Assembly: GCA_026419775.2 (NCBI GenBank)
Contig: JAOPGA020000612.1
Location: 1 to 31,997, forward strand
Source: Acrasis kona
Taxonomy: Eukaryota; Heterolobosea; Eutetramitea; Acrasida; Acrasidae
Direction: 5' to 3'
DNA length: 31,997 bases
Shown: one piece after another, positions 9,804 to 18,119 of the stretch
How the letters are laid out: each line of letters begins with the position of its first letter
How positions within the stretch are numbered: the stretch's first letter is position 1
Made by a program: the position numbers and the translations under genes
Notes under the pieces: generated by a model
Told to the model about the DNA's origin: nothing
Databases searched by the model: none
The model's input: only the letters and a program-made list of their open reading frames with translations

Positions 9804-10631
9804 TTAATCTCTCTCAGCAATCTGTGTGAGGAATACATCAACTTCTTCATTTGTTAACTTTCTAAACGCACGATTGTCTTGTGTGACCACAGCTACTTCA
9901 ATTTCGTCTGATTTAAATTCGGCGCTTGCCACGGTCTGAAGGGTGGTGATGGCCAACTGTACAGTATCCTTGTATGATAACTCTGGATGTCCTTTTAATT
10001 TCTTCTCCAAAAAGTTGGTGGCTTCGGTTTCCTTTTGACCGGCTGATGTGGCATGGTATCCGACGTAGTAACCTGCTGGATCAATCTTATACAACTGTGG
10101 ACCTTGTTCAACATCAATTCCAGTTAGCAACATGTTAACACCCATGGGCCTCATTCCTGCGTATTGTGTGAATATTTGAGCTAGATCAGCCATGCGCTTG
10201 GCTAGGTAAGAAATGGGTACTTCATATCCAAACTTGAATTCAAAGTTTGCTGCTTCGTAACGGGCGCGTTGAACTTTAGATCTGGCATCCGCAATGTTTC
10301 CGATCATGATGCAGCCAATGTTCTTGGTGATTTTAAAAACGTGAGTGACAGTTTCTGCTTTTAGTAGCTTGTCCTGTTCATTAATGAGATGCGACCATTC
10401 AAATGATTATACTTACTGGGACTTTCTTTTGAGTTACGAGGCAGACGCTATCTACTCCGCGAACGCCAACTGAAGTAATAGCTGGAGTTTTGATTGCTTT
10501 GAATGCATACTCTATTATATATATTAGATATTCTCGTTATTGTCATTGATCATACCAACTTGATATAGACGTCCTTCTGGAGAAAAGATCGTGATGTATC
10601 GATCGTATCCGGCACTTGGTCCTCTGCTCAT
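9804..10631 (-). CDS. PSMA6: 20S proteasome subunit alpha-6 (alpha-1 in yeast nomenclature)
   Basis: Three exons: 10631..10556, 10511..10417 and 10373..9804, with introns of 44 and 43 nt. The product is 246 residues, the same length as human PSMA6. Seen: the alpha-subunit N-terminal signature ([20 protein letters not shown]), then [11 protein letters not shown], the QKKVPDKLL junction restored by the second splice, [15 protein letters not shown], and the C-terminal ALAERD-like end IAERD. Alpha subunits form the gated outer ring of the 20S core and have no catalytic Thr. The stop is TAA. The start lies 84 bp downstream of the RRM-exonuclease gene on the same strand, so the two are tandem. Confidence 0.97.
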
Positions 10632-10715
10632 GTTCTTTGGTTGATAATATTTGAATGAAATTAAAAAATACCGGAACAAGATTATAAAAATAGATATGAG
10701 TCAACTGATCAATAT

Positions 10716-11933
10716 TTAATGGTTGTGTTGTCTTGATTTCAAAATATTGTATGCTGTCATGGGAATGTAAGCTCCTTCTGCCAAGTAACGCTCCTGTCCA
10801 CTCGTCAAAGACGTCGTGTACCAACGAGAAGAAGCAATTTCAGAACTCCTCTCCACCATTTTATTCAACATGAAGCTGCAAACTCTCTTCACACCACTAA
10901 TGTCTTCAGAGTCCATAAAGTCATCAATGTCAATGTGGCATTTAGGATCCCTTAATTCAGAAACACATTCGTCAATCAACTTTCCTTCTTCGTCATAATC
11001 ATTTAATCTTCTCTCTGTAAGCTTCCGTAGTTTTCTCAAATCCCTGTCAACATTACACCAGACCTTTTTTATTCTAGGATTTATTAAGAGGTTCGCAAAT
11101 TTAACAGATAAATGTTTAAACTGAGTTTGGTACAATAAACATGACTTTTCGGTTGCAACTGCAATTACATCTGGATACTTGCTGTCTTCTCCGTCGGTTA
11201 CGTCCCATTCCGAGTCCATACCTACGCACGTAACTTCTGAAGTGATGTATTCTGATATCCAAGCATTCACTCTTTCTTCGTCATTGGTCGGTACGATTTT
11301 GTAATCAGCAGGTAGTTCGAACTTTTCTTGAGAGTCGCTGATGGAGTGCTTCTTCTTGAATTCTTCGTCCACGCTCAATTCTACATGTTGATGGCGCCTC
11401 CTCTTCTTGTGCTTTCTCTTTTCTTTTTTTCTGCTCTTGTCGTCACCGTCACTTGCATCACTATGCGATCCCCTTCTCTTTTTGTCATTGTCGTAATCTG
11501 AATTTTGTGATTTCTCCCAACGCCTCATTCTTCTGTGAATGTGCCTCAGAGCATGATCTACATTGTCCTTCTCGTCGTTTGTTAATTCAATTATTGGTTT
11601 TTGTAAAGTGTTTTCGGATTTGGCAACTCTATAAAGTGTCAGAAATGTGCATTTGTGGATTTACTTGATAATAGTGTTAAAGAGTTGCTTTCCTGTTAGT
11701 TTGAGAGCATTTTGTGCGGAAGTTGACGCAAGGAATTCTATGAACCCTGATTTACTAGGCCTCGTACCTTGCGTATCAATGTCGAGGCGAATGAAGGCAA
11801 TTGGCCCACAAATACTGAAGAAGTCCACTATATCTGAGGCGGATACATTTTTATCTATTCCTCCAACGTATACTGTTCTTGCTATTCGCTCATCGCGGTC
11901 TCCGTACCTAGTAGAGGAGCTTTGTCTTGACAT
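10716..11933 (-). CDS. RRM (SREK1-type) fused to DEDD 3'-5' exonuclease-like domain
   Basis: Two exons, 11933..11665 and 11628..10716, across a 36-nt intron (GTAAAT...TATAG) whose retention hits a TAA at once; 393 residues. Residues about 20-95 are an RRM (RNP2 TVYVGGI, RNP1 KSGFIEF) with the KS.N...KP tail seen in SREK1-like splicing factors (VAKSENTLQKP). A Lys/Arg/Ser-rich basic stretch follows at about 125-170. Residues about 215-385 are a WRN-like DnaQ fold: ExoI VGMDSEW (D228, E230), ExoII VDRDLRKL (D286) and the ExoIII helix ERYLAEGAY, where the usual Y-x3-D is Y371-x3-G375. The last metal-binding Asp is therefore absent and catalysis may be lost. The domain pairing suggests an RNA-directed or splicing-linked role (inference). 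Confidence 0.8.
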
Positions 11934-11967
11934 TGTTGAATTTGTTGTGGTTGTCCAACTTACAAAG
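11934..11967. promoter_or_regulatory. 34-bp divergent start region
   Basis: Only 34 bp separate the preferred start of the RRM-exonuclease gene (-) from that of threonyl-tRNA synthetase (+). Any core promoter must overlap the first coding exons of one or both genes. The segment is T/G-rich on the plus strand. I see no TATA-like element in it. Confidence 0.5.
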
Positions 11968-14166
11968 ATGAAGAGATTGTGCGTTTCTACAAGGATACTT
12001 GGACAGTCACGTTTCCCAACACTATTTAACACGAGAGCCAACCTCACGATTAGAAGGGTATATTCTCAATCCATATATGCTGCGAATTCTAAACAACGAA
12101 TTGAATTATGGAACAAAGAGTTTCAACAACAGCACAAAGACGTCGAAGTAGGAACAGAATATGCAGAAACACCGATTTCTTTTACTATTAATGATGGAGA
12201 TGTAGTTGTAACGGCGCCCTACAAGTTAACTTTCCCAGTAACTGTGCGTGATCTATTAAAAAAGTTATCAAAACTCTTACCATGTGACGCAGATGACGTG
12301 TTAATTTGTAGACTACAAAACAAAGGTCCTCTACTCGAGCTTAGTCATAAAATCTCTTCAGCAAGCGATGTGAACGATCTTCATTTCTACACATTTAGTT
12401 CGAAAGAAGGAAGAGAGGTGTTTTGGCATTCCTCATCACATATTTTAGGTTCTGCCCTCGAACAAGTTTTTGATGACGTCAAGTTATGTGATGGACCCGC
12501 ACTACAAACAAACTCCGAGAAGGATCTAAATGGAGGTTTCTTTTATGAATGCAAACTACCACCCACCATAACAATCAACCAGGATCACTATCAACAATTA
12601 GAAAAAAAGATGAAACAAATTATACAAGAGGCACACAACTTTGAAAAATTAGTGGTGGACAAGGAATTTGCAAAGGAACTTTTCAGGTACAATCCCTTCA
12701 AGCTGGAAATTTTGGACCGTATAACCGACTCCCATGTTACTTTATACCGATCTGGTGATTTGATAGATTTATGTAGAGGACCTCACTTGTATAACACAAA
12801 ACTAATAAAAGCAGTTCAAATCTTTAAACATAGCGGAACGAACCAACATGGTCAACTGCTACAAAGAGCGTATGGTATTTCCTATCCAAATCAAAAATCT
12901 CTACTGTCCTATCAGGAACGGTCAGCCGCCGCCGCAAAGAGGGATCACAGAGTCATCGGTCGTCAACAGGATTTGTTAATGTTTCATGAGATGAGTCCAG
13001 GAACAGCCTTCTTCTTGCCAAATGGAACAATTATTTTCGAAAATTTAATAAACTTTATTCGTACCGAATATAGAAAAAGAGGTTACAATGAAGTCATCTC
13101 TCCACAATTGTATGATAAAAAATTATGGGTGACTAGTGGTCACTGGGAGAATTACAAAGAAGACATGTTTGTTATCGCTGATCATCCTGATGGTTCTGGT
13201 TGTTCAGATTCTAATTTTACTCAGGCTTTGAAGCCGATGAACTGTCCTGGACACTGTCTGATGTTTTTGAATAAAAGTTGGTCCTTTAGGGATCTCCCTG
13301 TTCGTTATGCTGATTTTTCTCCACTACATAGAAACGAAGTAAAGGGTGCCTTATCCGGATTGACCAGAGTAAGAAGATTTCATCAGGATGATGCACACAT
13401 TTTTTGCACAAGAGATCAAGTTTCGGAAGAAATCCGTTCTTGTATTGATTTTATTAAATTTGTATATGAAAAGGTGTTTGATTTTCAATTAGAATTTAAA
13501 CTCAGCACTAGACCGTTTGAGAAATTTGTTGGTGAAATCGAATTATGGAATCAAGCTGAAAATTCTTTAAAAGAGTGTTTAGACTTTTATTGTGGTCCTA
13601 AGGGTTATACTATCAACGAAGGCGATGGTGCATTCTATGGTCCTAAAATAGATGTAGTTGTAAAGGACTGCCTGGATAGAAGCCATCAACTGGCTACGGT
13701 ACAATTAGACTTTCAATTACCCCAAAGATTCAATCTAAAATACCAGACAAGCAGTGAGGGTATTGATACGCCCGTGATGATCCACAGGGCCGTATTAGGA
13801 AGTGTTGAAAGGTTTATTGCGATATTGACAGAGCATTGTGGTGGGCGATGGCCTTTGTGGTTGTCTCCAAGGCAAGTAATGGTGTGTTGTGTGAGTGAGG
13901 CCTTTTCAGAATATGCCAAACAAGTTGCTTCTGCTTTGAACCAGATGGGACGGTATCATGTAAATGTTGACCATAGCGACAGGACTCTAAAAAAGAAGAT
14001 TAGAGAGGCACAAGAAGCTCAATATAATTATATTATTGTTGTTGGTAAAGGCGAACAGGATTCTAATACTGTCAATGTTAGGAGTAGAGATGGATCAGTT
14101 GTTGGTACAATGTCATTAGAAGAATTTGAAGAAAGGTTAAAGTCTGAATGTTCTTCGTTCAAATAA
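11968..14166 (+). CDS. TARS: threonyl-tRNA synthetase with N-terminal presequence
   Basis: Intronless, 732 residues. The frame is open to 11647, but that extension is antisense to the RRM exon. Met at 11968 begins a presequence rich in Arg, Ser and Thr and without acids over about 35 residues (MKRLCVSTRILGQSR...), typical of mitochondrial import. Domains: TGS at about 70-135; editing domain with HSSSH at 154-158 and CRGPH at 269-273; class II catalytic core with MNCPGH at 424-429; motif 2 around RVRRFHQDDAH; motif 3 MIHRAVLGSVERF; anticodon-binding domain at about 635-732. Zn ligands by comparison with E. coli are C426, H477 and H606. It charges tRNA-Thr and proofreads Ser. With no close downstream Met, a cytosolic form would need another start. 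Confidence 0.96.
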   Translation: MKRLCVSTRILGQSRFPTLFNTRANLTIRRVYSQSIYAANSKQRIELWNKEFQQQHKDVEVGTEYAETPISFTINDGDVVVTAPYKLTFPVTVRDLLKKLSKLLPCDADDVLICRLQNKGPLLELSHKISSASDVNDLHFYTFSSKEGREVFWHSSSHILGSALEQVFDDVKLCDGPALQTNSEKDLNGGFFYECKLPPTITINQDHYQQLEKKMKQIIQEAHNFEKLVVDKEFAKELFRYNPFKLEILDRITDSHVTLYRSGDLIDLCRGPHLYNTKLIKAVQIFKHSGTNQHGQLLQRAYGISYPNQKSLLSYQERSAAAAKRDHRVIGRQQDLLMFHEMSPGTAFFLPNGTIIFENLINFIRTEYRKRGYNEVISPQLYDKKLWVTSGHWENYKEDMFVIADHPDGSGCSDSNFTQALKPMNCPGHCLMFLNKSWSFRDLPVRYADFSPLHRNEVKGALSGLTRVRRFHQDDAHIFCTRDQVSEEIRSCIDFIKFVYEKVFDFQLEFKLSTRPFEKFVGEIELWNQAENSLKECLDFYCGPKGYTINEGDGAFYGPKIDVVVKDCLDRSHQLATVQLDFQLPQRFNLKYQTSSEGIDTPVMIHRAVLGSVERFIAILTEHCGGRWPLWLSPRQVMVCCVSEAFSEYAKQVASALNQMGRYHVNVDHSDRTLKKKIREAQEAQYNYIIVVGKGEQDSNTVNVRSRDGSVVGTMSLEEFEERLKSECSSFK

Positions 14167-14168
14167 AA
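14163..14168 (+). terminator. AATAAA poly(A) signal overlapping a stop codon
   Basis: The threonyl-tRNA synthetase stop TAA lies inside an AATAAA hexamer, so the 3' UTR would be only a few tens of bases before the next gene starts at 14230. Use of this hexamer in this organism is assumed, not shown. Confidence 0.35.
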
Positions 14169-14229
14169 TATTCATTGATTGGAAATTGTTCTTAAAAACA
14201 TTGTAAAAATTTTTCGTTACAAACCACAC

Positions 14230-15742
14230 ATGCCCACATTAATAAGGAAAAGAAGAGCCATAAAAAAAGGCGGTGTACAACAAGATTCACAGTCTTCTGA
14301 TGCATCTCAATCGACATCGTTCGATGATTCACAAAATAGCACAAACGACCAAGAGGATACTAACATGAAAGAAGCAGAGGCAACTCGAGCGAAAAAAATT
14401 GTATTCGAAGACTCAGAATCATCTTCCTCAGATGATGAGCCAACAAAAGAAACACCCAAGAGAATGTCTGACGTTACAAATGAAGCCATTGACAACATTC
14501 TCAGTTCAACCCCTAGATCAAAGCAAAAAAACACACAGCAAAAGACAGCAATGCCAAGGTATAAATTTGTAGACCGCCCGAGACTAGATAATCGCCTGAC
14601 ATCATTCAACGACGAGAGTATGCTTAGCACGTATGCTATACAGAATGGTGGCGGAAGAAAATCAATATTCACTCACAGACGCACAAGTTCATTCATTCAT
14701 TAGAGCGGCCAGCGAACGCATCACAGCACAAAGAGGAGCAAGTCGAATCTTTACCGAAACGTTAATCAAAGTACTTAAGAACAGGGACGCGGAGAGAGTT
14801 AGTCATAACATTATAAACACACCTAATGACAGGTTGACCACAATCAAACTTGGTAACGTCCTCATGCAGAGCGTTCAAGATAAGGGAATTAGTAATTCTG
14901 GATTTGAAATCCCAGAGTTTACATTTGAGGAGCTGATGGATTATATTGACAAAGTAGCCCAAGGTTCTTTGGAATACGAATACATTTTAATGTATTTTTG
15001 TAAAGTCTCAATAAAAGATGCAAGTTATTGTTTGCGTGAAAACGTTCAACACTATGTACCTAGTTCCGAAGAGTACGCTACATTGGCTGAAAAAAAACAA
15101 AATACAAAGAGCGTGCTTGAATTTCGAATCAAACAAACACTTTTATGGAAGTCCTTATCAAGAAATGAACGTGAAGGTGGTAGTGGTGTCGTTTTTACCC
15201 AAAAGTTATTTTTGTTGAACAGTCTCCGTCAAGTCGGTGAATGTGCCGTTATTGAAGATGTAATCGACGTTTATAATGCTTGTTATGAATTGTTTGATAA
15301 TGGCTTTAGCAGCAAGTATGTTAATAAGTTTCAAGACCTCTTGTTCAGCAAAAAATATCGGTTGGCCACTTACAAAAAAAACTTTTTGATGGAAAGACTC
15401 ATACATGCGTTTCAAATTCATTTGACATATAAAATTGTTACTACGAGAAGCTACTACACTAGTATTGATGATCTATCAAAAACAAGGGTGGCATTCGATG
15501 AGGATGACATCAAAGAGGGCCAAGAAATTAGACAGTATTATGATTTGTTATGGCATTGTATTGATATACTGTTGGACTTGGTGGATGAGATCTATGACTA
15601 CGAAATTATTAGATTGGTTAAAAAATGGAACAAGAGTGATTTGGAGGCATTGCTCGACAATATGAAGGAGCAATTGGATATTGATGATGAAAATGATGAT
15701 TTGGTTGTATTCGCACGTACTGTTATGAACAGATCGTTGTAA
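14230..15742 (+). CDS. hypothetical, probably nuclear protein with acidic Ser-rich N-terminus
   Basis: Best model: exons 14230..14617 and 14679..15742 joined by a 61-nt intron (GTATGC...CTCACAG, phase 1), giving 483 residues. An alternative 31-nt intron (GTGGCG donor) also restores frame, so the junction is uncertain. I start at ATG 14230 (MPTLIRKRRAIKKGG) because an earlier ATG at 14179 is only 12 nt past the upstream stop. The first ~130 residues are disordered, with a basic patch and CK2-like acidic Ser runs (FEDSESSSSDDE). The rest is helical and soluble, with a Tyr/Leu-rich body (YYDLLWHCIDILLDLVDEIYDYE) cut here to its pattern only: a long amphipathic helix near 415-440. No family recognised. 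Disorder and acidic Ser tracts suggest nuclear or chromatin association (inference). Confidence 0.68.
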
Positions 15743-15880
15743 AACATGAAATAATACTTCCCTTTTAAGGAGATTCTATTTTTTGCTGCTTTTAGTCCGA
15801 TTTGTACATATGTCAAAAGTCTGTATTTATAACTTCATTTTTTGTTGTTATTGAGTATTAAATTCCAACAAGGAGAAACG

Positions 15881-16537
15881 ATGTCACATATTGATAGTAT
15901 AGCCAGACTGCTTCAATACAGAATGGCGGAGTCGGGTGAGCACGCGCCAAACTCTATTCGTAGGCATATGAGCATGCCGACAGTTGGCACACATCCCACA
16001 ATAGTTTTAAATGGAAGCTCAGTGGTTAACAACACTAATAGATCACTAACTCCAACTAGTGTTTTTCAACAAAACAAAAGAAAGTTCGAAGAAGTAGAGT
16101 CCAACAACATGGATTACAAGCGACCGCGTGTCGATGATACGCACCTTCAGCTTCCTCAAATAAACGTTAAAAGGCGTAGTCCATACCCTTATAGCGTCAA
16201 CTTGAGTCCTCATACTGAAAACAAGGTACTAAATCTAGTAGCAAACAGTGTGAGAGATGGTGATATGTCTCCAAATAGCATATATCAAAACATTCAACAT
16301 CAATTGGAGAGAGCTAGTTTATCAGGACAGAGTGGTGATGCCTGTATTATTTCTGATGAAGAAAGATCACCAGACAAGATTGATGCCACTCAACCCACTA
16401 AAAAGGATCTTTCTGCTAGTAATGGCAGCATCTCGAACGATTACAAATACCTAGTAAACATGGGGAGAAGACCCCGAAAGAATAAAAAAGTTGAACCCGA
16501 AGACAAGTTCGTAACAAAGTTTTCTCTCAGGTCATAA
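15881..16537 (+). CDS. low-complexity, probably nuclear protein with AT-hook-like motif
   Basis: Intronless. The ATG at 15881 (MSHIDSIARLLQYRM) follows an A-rich leader and is preferred over one at 15842 that opens on an unlikely hydrophobic stretch; 218 residues. Ser/Asn/Pro-rich and mostly disordered. It has basic patches (NKRKFEE, KRPRVDD, NVKRRSP) like nuclear-import signals, and near the C-terminus GRRPRKNKK, which resembles an AT-hook core flanked by basics. No catalytic domain. A nuclear DNA-associated role is plausible from the motifs only. Confidence 0.6.
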   Translation: MSHIDSIARLLQYRMAESGEHAPNSIRRHMSMPTVGTHPTIVLNGSSVVNNTNRSLTPTSVFQQNKRKFEEVESNNMDYKRPRVDDTHLQLPQINVKRRSPYPYSVNLSPHTENKVLNLVANSVRDGDMSPNSIYQNIQHQLERASLSGQSGDACIISDEERSPDKIDATQPTKKDLSASNGSISNDYKYLVNMGRRPRKNKKVEPEDKFVTKFSLRS

Positions 16538-16654
16538 TCTGCGGTTGTAATCGACTTTGTAGAAGATTAATGTTGCAGGGAGTTTGAACGTGGTGTGAGA
16601 TCAATTAAATTTGTAATTATATTATGACTGAATGTTGTGTTTATTAAAGTTAAA

Positions 16655-18067
16655 TTATTTCTGATCGCTACTCTTTGTTAAAACACCTCTATAGGGCTGC
16701 CCATCATCAAACTTTCCAACGTAAACATCTCCGTTGTGGTACCTCATAACACCTTGACCGTTGATGGTGTTTTGCAGGAACTCTCCTTCGTATACGTCGC
16801 CGTTGGTCATTCGTAACACGCCGTGACCCTGTCTGGTGCCATCGAAAAACTGTCCTTCGTAAGAAGCAGATGTGTTATATCTTGCAATTCCAAAACCATG
16901 AAGAACACCGTTTTCAAAATTGCCTTCATATTCCCCACCTGCCTTGAACTTTAAGACTCCCTTTCCTTTAAATTGGCCATCTTTAAATCCTCCCTCATAA
17001 TATCCTCCTTCATTGTACTGTAACTTTCCAATTCCATTCTTGCGTCCATACTCAAACTCTCCTTCGTACCTGTCGTTGTTGAAATAGCGCAGTATCCCTC
17101 TTCCGTGAGGTAATCCGTCCTTAAATTCTCCTTGATAGTTACTTCCATTTTTACATTGTAAAACTCCATTCCCGTGTGGCCTTCCGTTCAATAAATCTCC
17201 GTTGTAAACTGATTGGTTGAGGAGCATTGGCAAATAGTAGGGATGATATTCAAGGTAGGTTAATAGATCTAAATTAGCAAAGCTAAAGAGCACTTTTAAA
17301 ACAAGGTACTGGTGTAGAGCAAAATACCAATTCCTACTGAGTAAATCTTGGCACAGATAGTCGTGTTTGTCGTGATCCGTAAAAGTCATGGTGTTACCTA
17401 TTTTTGAGAACAACAAGTATAATTCATAGTTCAAACCATCGCAGTCGGGAGGTTCCGTCTCATGGGTAATCATTCGGTCACCACAGTAAAACTTTAGAGA
17501 CTGTTCTTCTGCATTGTTGAATACAAATTCGTGACGCTCTCCGTCCAGTGAAAACCATACAATGTTCAAACGTTGTTGCGACCGCAGGTCGGTAATGTAG
17601 TAAATTTGTCTAACGGTATTAAATTTGTCCTTATGCGCCGAAACAACACTTTGTTCGAGTGATTTTGCTGTGGCGATTTGGAGTTCTAGATTTTTTTTAC
17701 AGGATGTGACCTCATCATAAAGTAAATCCCAGTCGGTACACATAATTCTATATTCATATCCGTGTTTAGTGACATTAATGTTCCTACTAAACTTGTTCCA
17801 TAATTTGATTCTCTCCAAGTATCTTTGTCGATGACTGGGGACTTTGCTAAAGTTTGTTCGATTGATGCGAAATATTTTCTTCTCGACAACAGCCCAAAAC
17901 TCATTGTCATTTAGTACTGTATACCACCTCTTACAAACAAGCATAATATACAATGCATCTCTAGGCGTATTCACAAAAAGCATAATGGTGTGTAATGCGT
18001 CATCATCCATGTCACCGAAATCACTATCGTCACAATGGTGTTTTTTCAGCCTCTTAGAATAAGACAT
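16655..18067 (-). CDS. F-box protein with eight MORN repeats
   Basis: Intronless. An in-frame ATG at 18121 exists, but it would overlap the start of the opposite gene. The ATG at 18067 (MSYSKRLKKHH) is preferred; 470 residues. An F-box-like motif lies at about 18-64 (DDDALHTIMLFV, then VCKRWY and EFWAVV). A middle region of about 200 residues is unrecognised. The C-terminal third is eight MORN repeats (YxGxFxxGxxxGxGxL) with an exact 23-residue period starting at residues 288, 311, 334, 357, 380, 403, 426 and 449; the last is truncated. MORN arrays bind membranes or act as rigid spacers; the F-box would link to SKP1/cullin ubiquitin ligases. The pairing suggests a substrate receptor at a membrane or cytoskeletal site (inference). 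Confidence 0.85.
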   Translation of the reverse strand: MSYSKRLKKHHCDDSDFGDMDDDALHTIMLFVNTPRDALYIMLVCKRWYTVLNDNEFWAVVEKKIFRINRTNFSKVPSHRQRYLERIKLWNKFSRNINVTKHGYEYRIMCTDWDLLYDEVTSCKKNLELQIATAKSLEQSVVSAHKDKFNTVRQIYYITDLRSQQRLNIVWFSLDGERHEFVFNNAEEQSLKFYCGDRMITHETEPPDCDGLNYELYLLFSKIGNTMTFTDHDKHDYLCQDLLSRNWYFALHQYLVLKVLFSFANLDLLTYLEYHPYYLPMLLNQSVYNGDLLNGRPHGNGVLQCKNGSNYQGEFKDGLPHGRGILRYFNNDRYEGEFEYGRKNGIGKLQYNEGGYYEGGFKDGQFKGKGVLKFKAGGEYEGNFENGVLHGFGIARYNTSASYEGQFFDGTRQGHGVLRMTNGDVYEGEFLQNTINGQGVMRYHNGDVYVGKFDDGQPYRGVLTKSSDQK

Positions 18068-18119
18068 TTTCACAATTTCCAAAATAATACTTTGTCCGCG
18101 GGACCTTGAAGGTCGGAAC

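Noticed and set aside
11647-11967. Extended N-terminus of threonyl-tRNA synthetase
   Set aside because: The extension is antisense to the RRM exon, and the Met at 11968 starts a typical presequence.
14633-15742. Separate gene starting MLYRMVAEEN
   Set aside because: It overlaps the preceding frame in the same direction; a small intron joins both into one protein.
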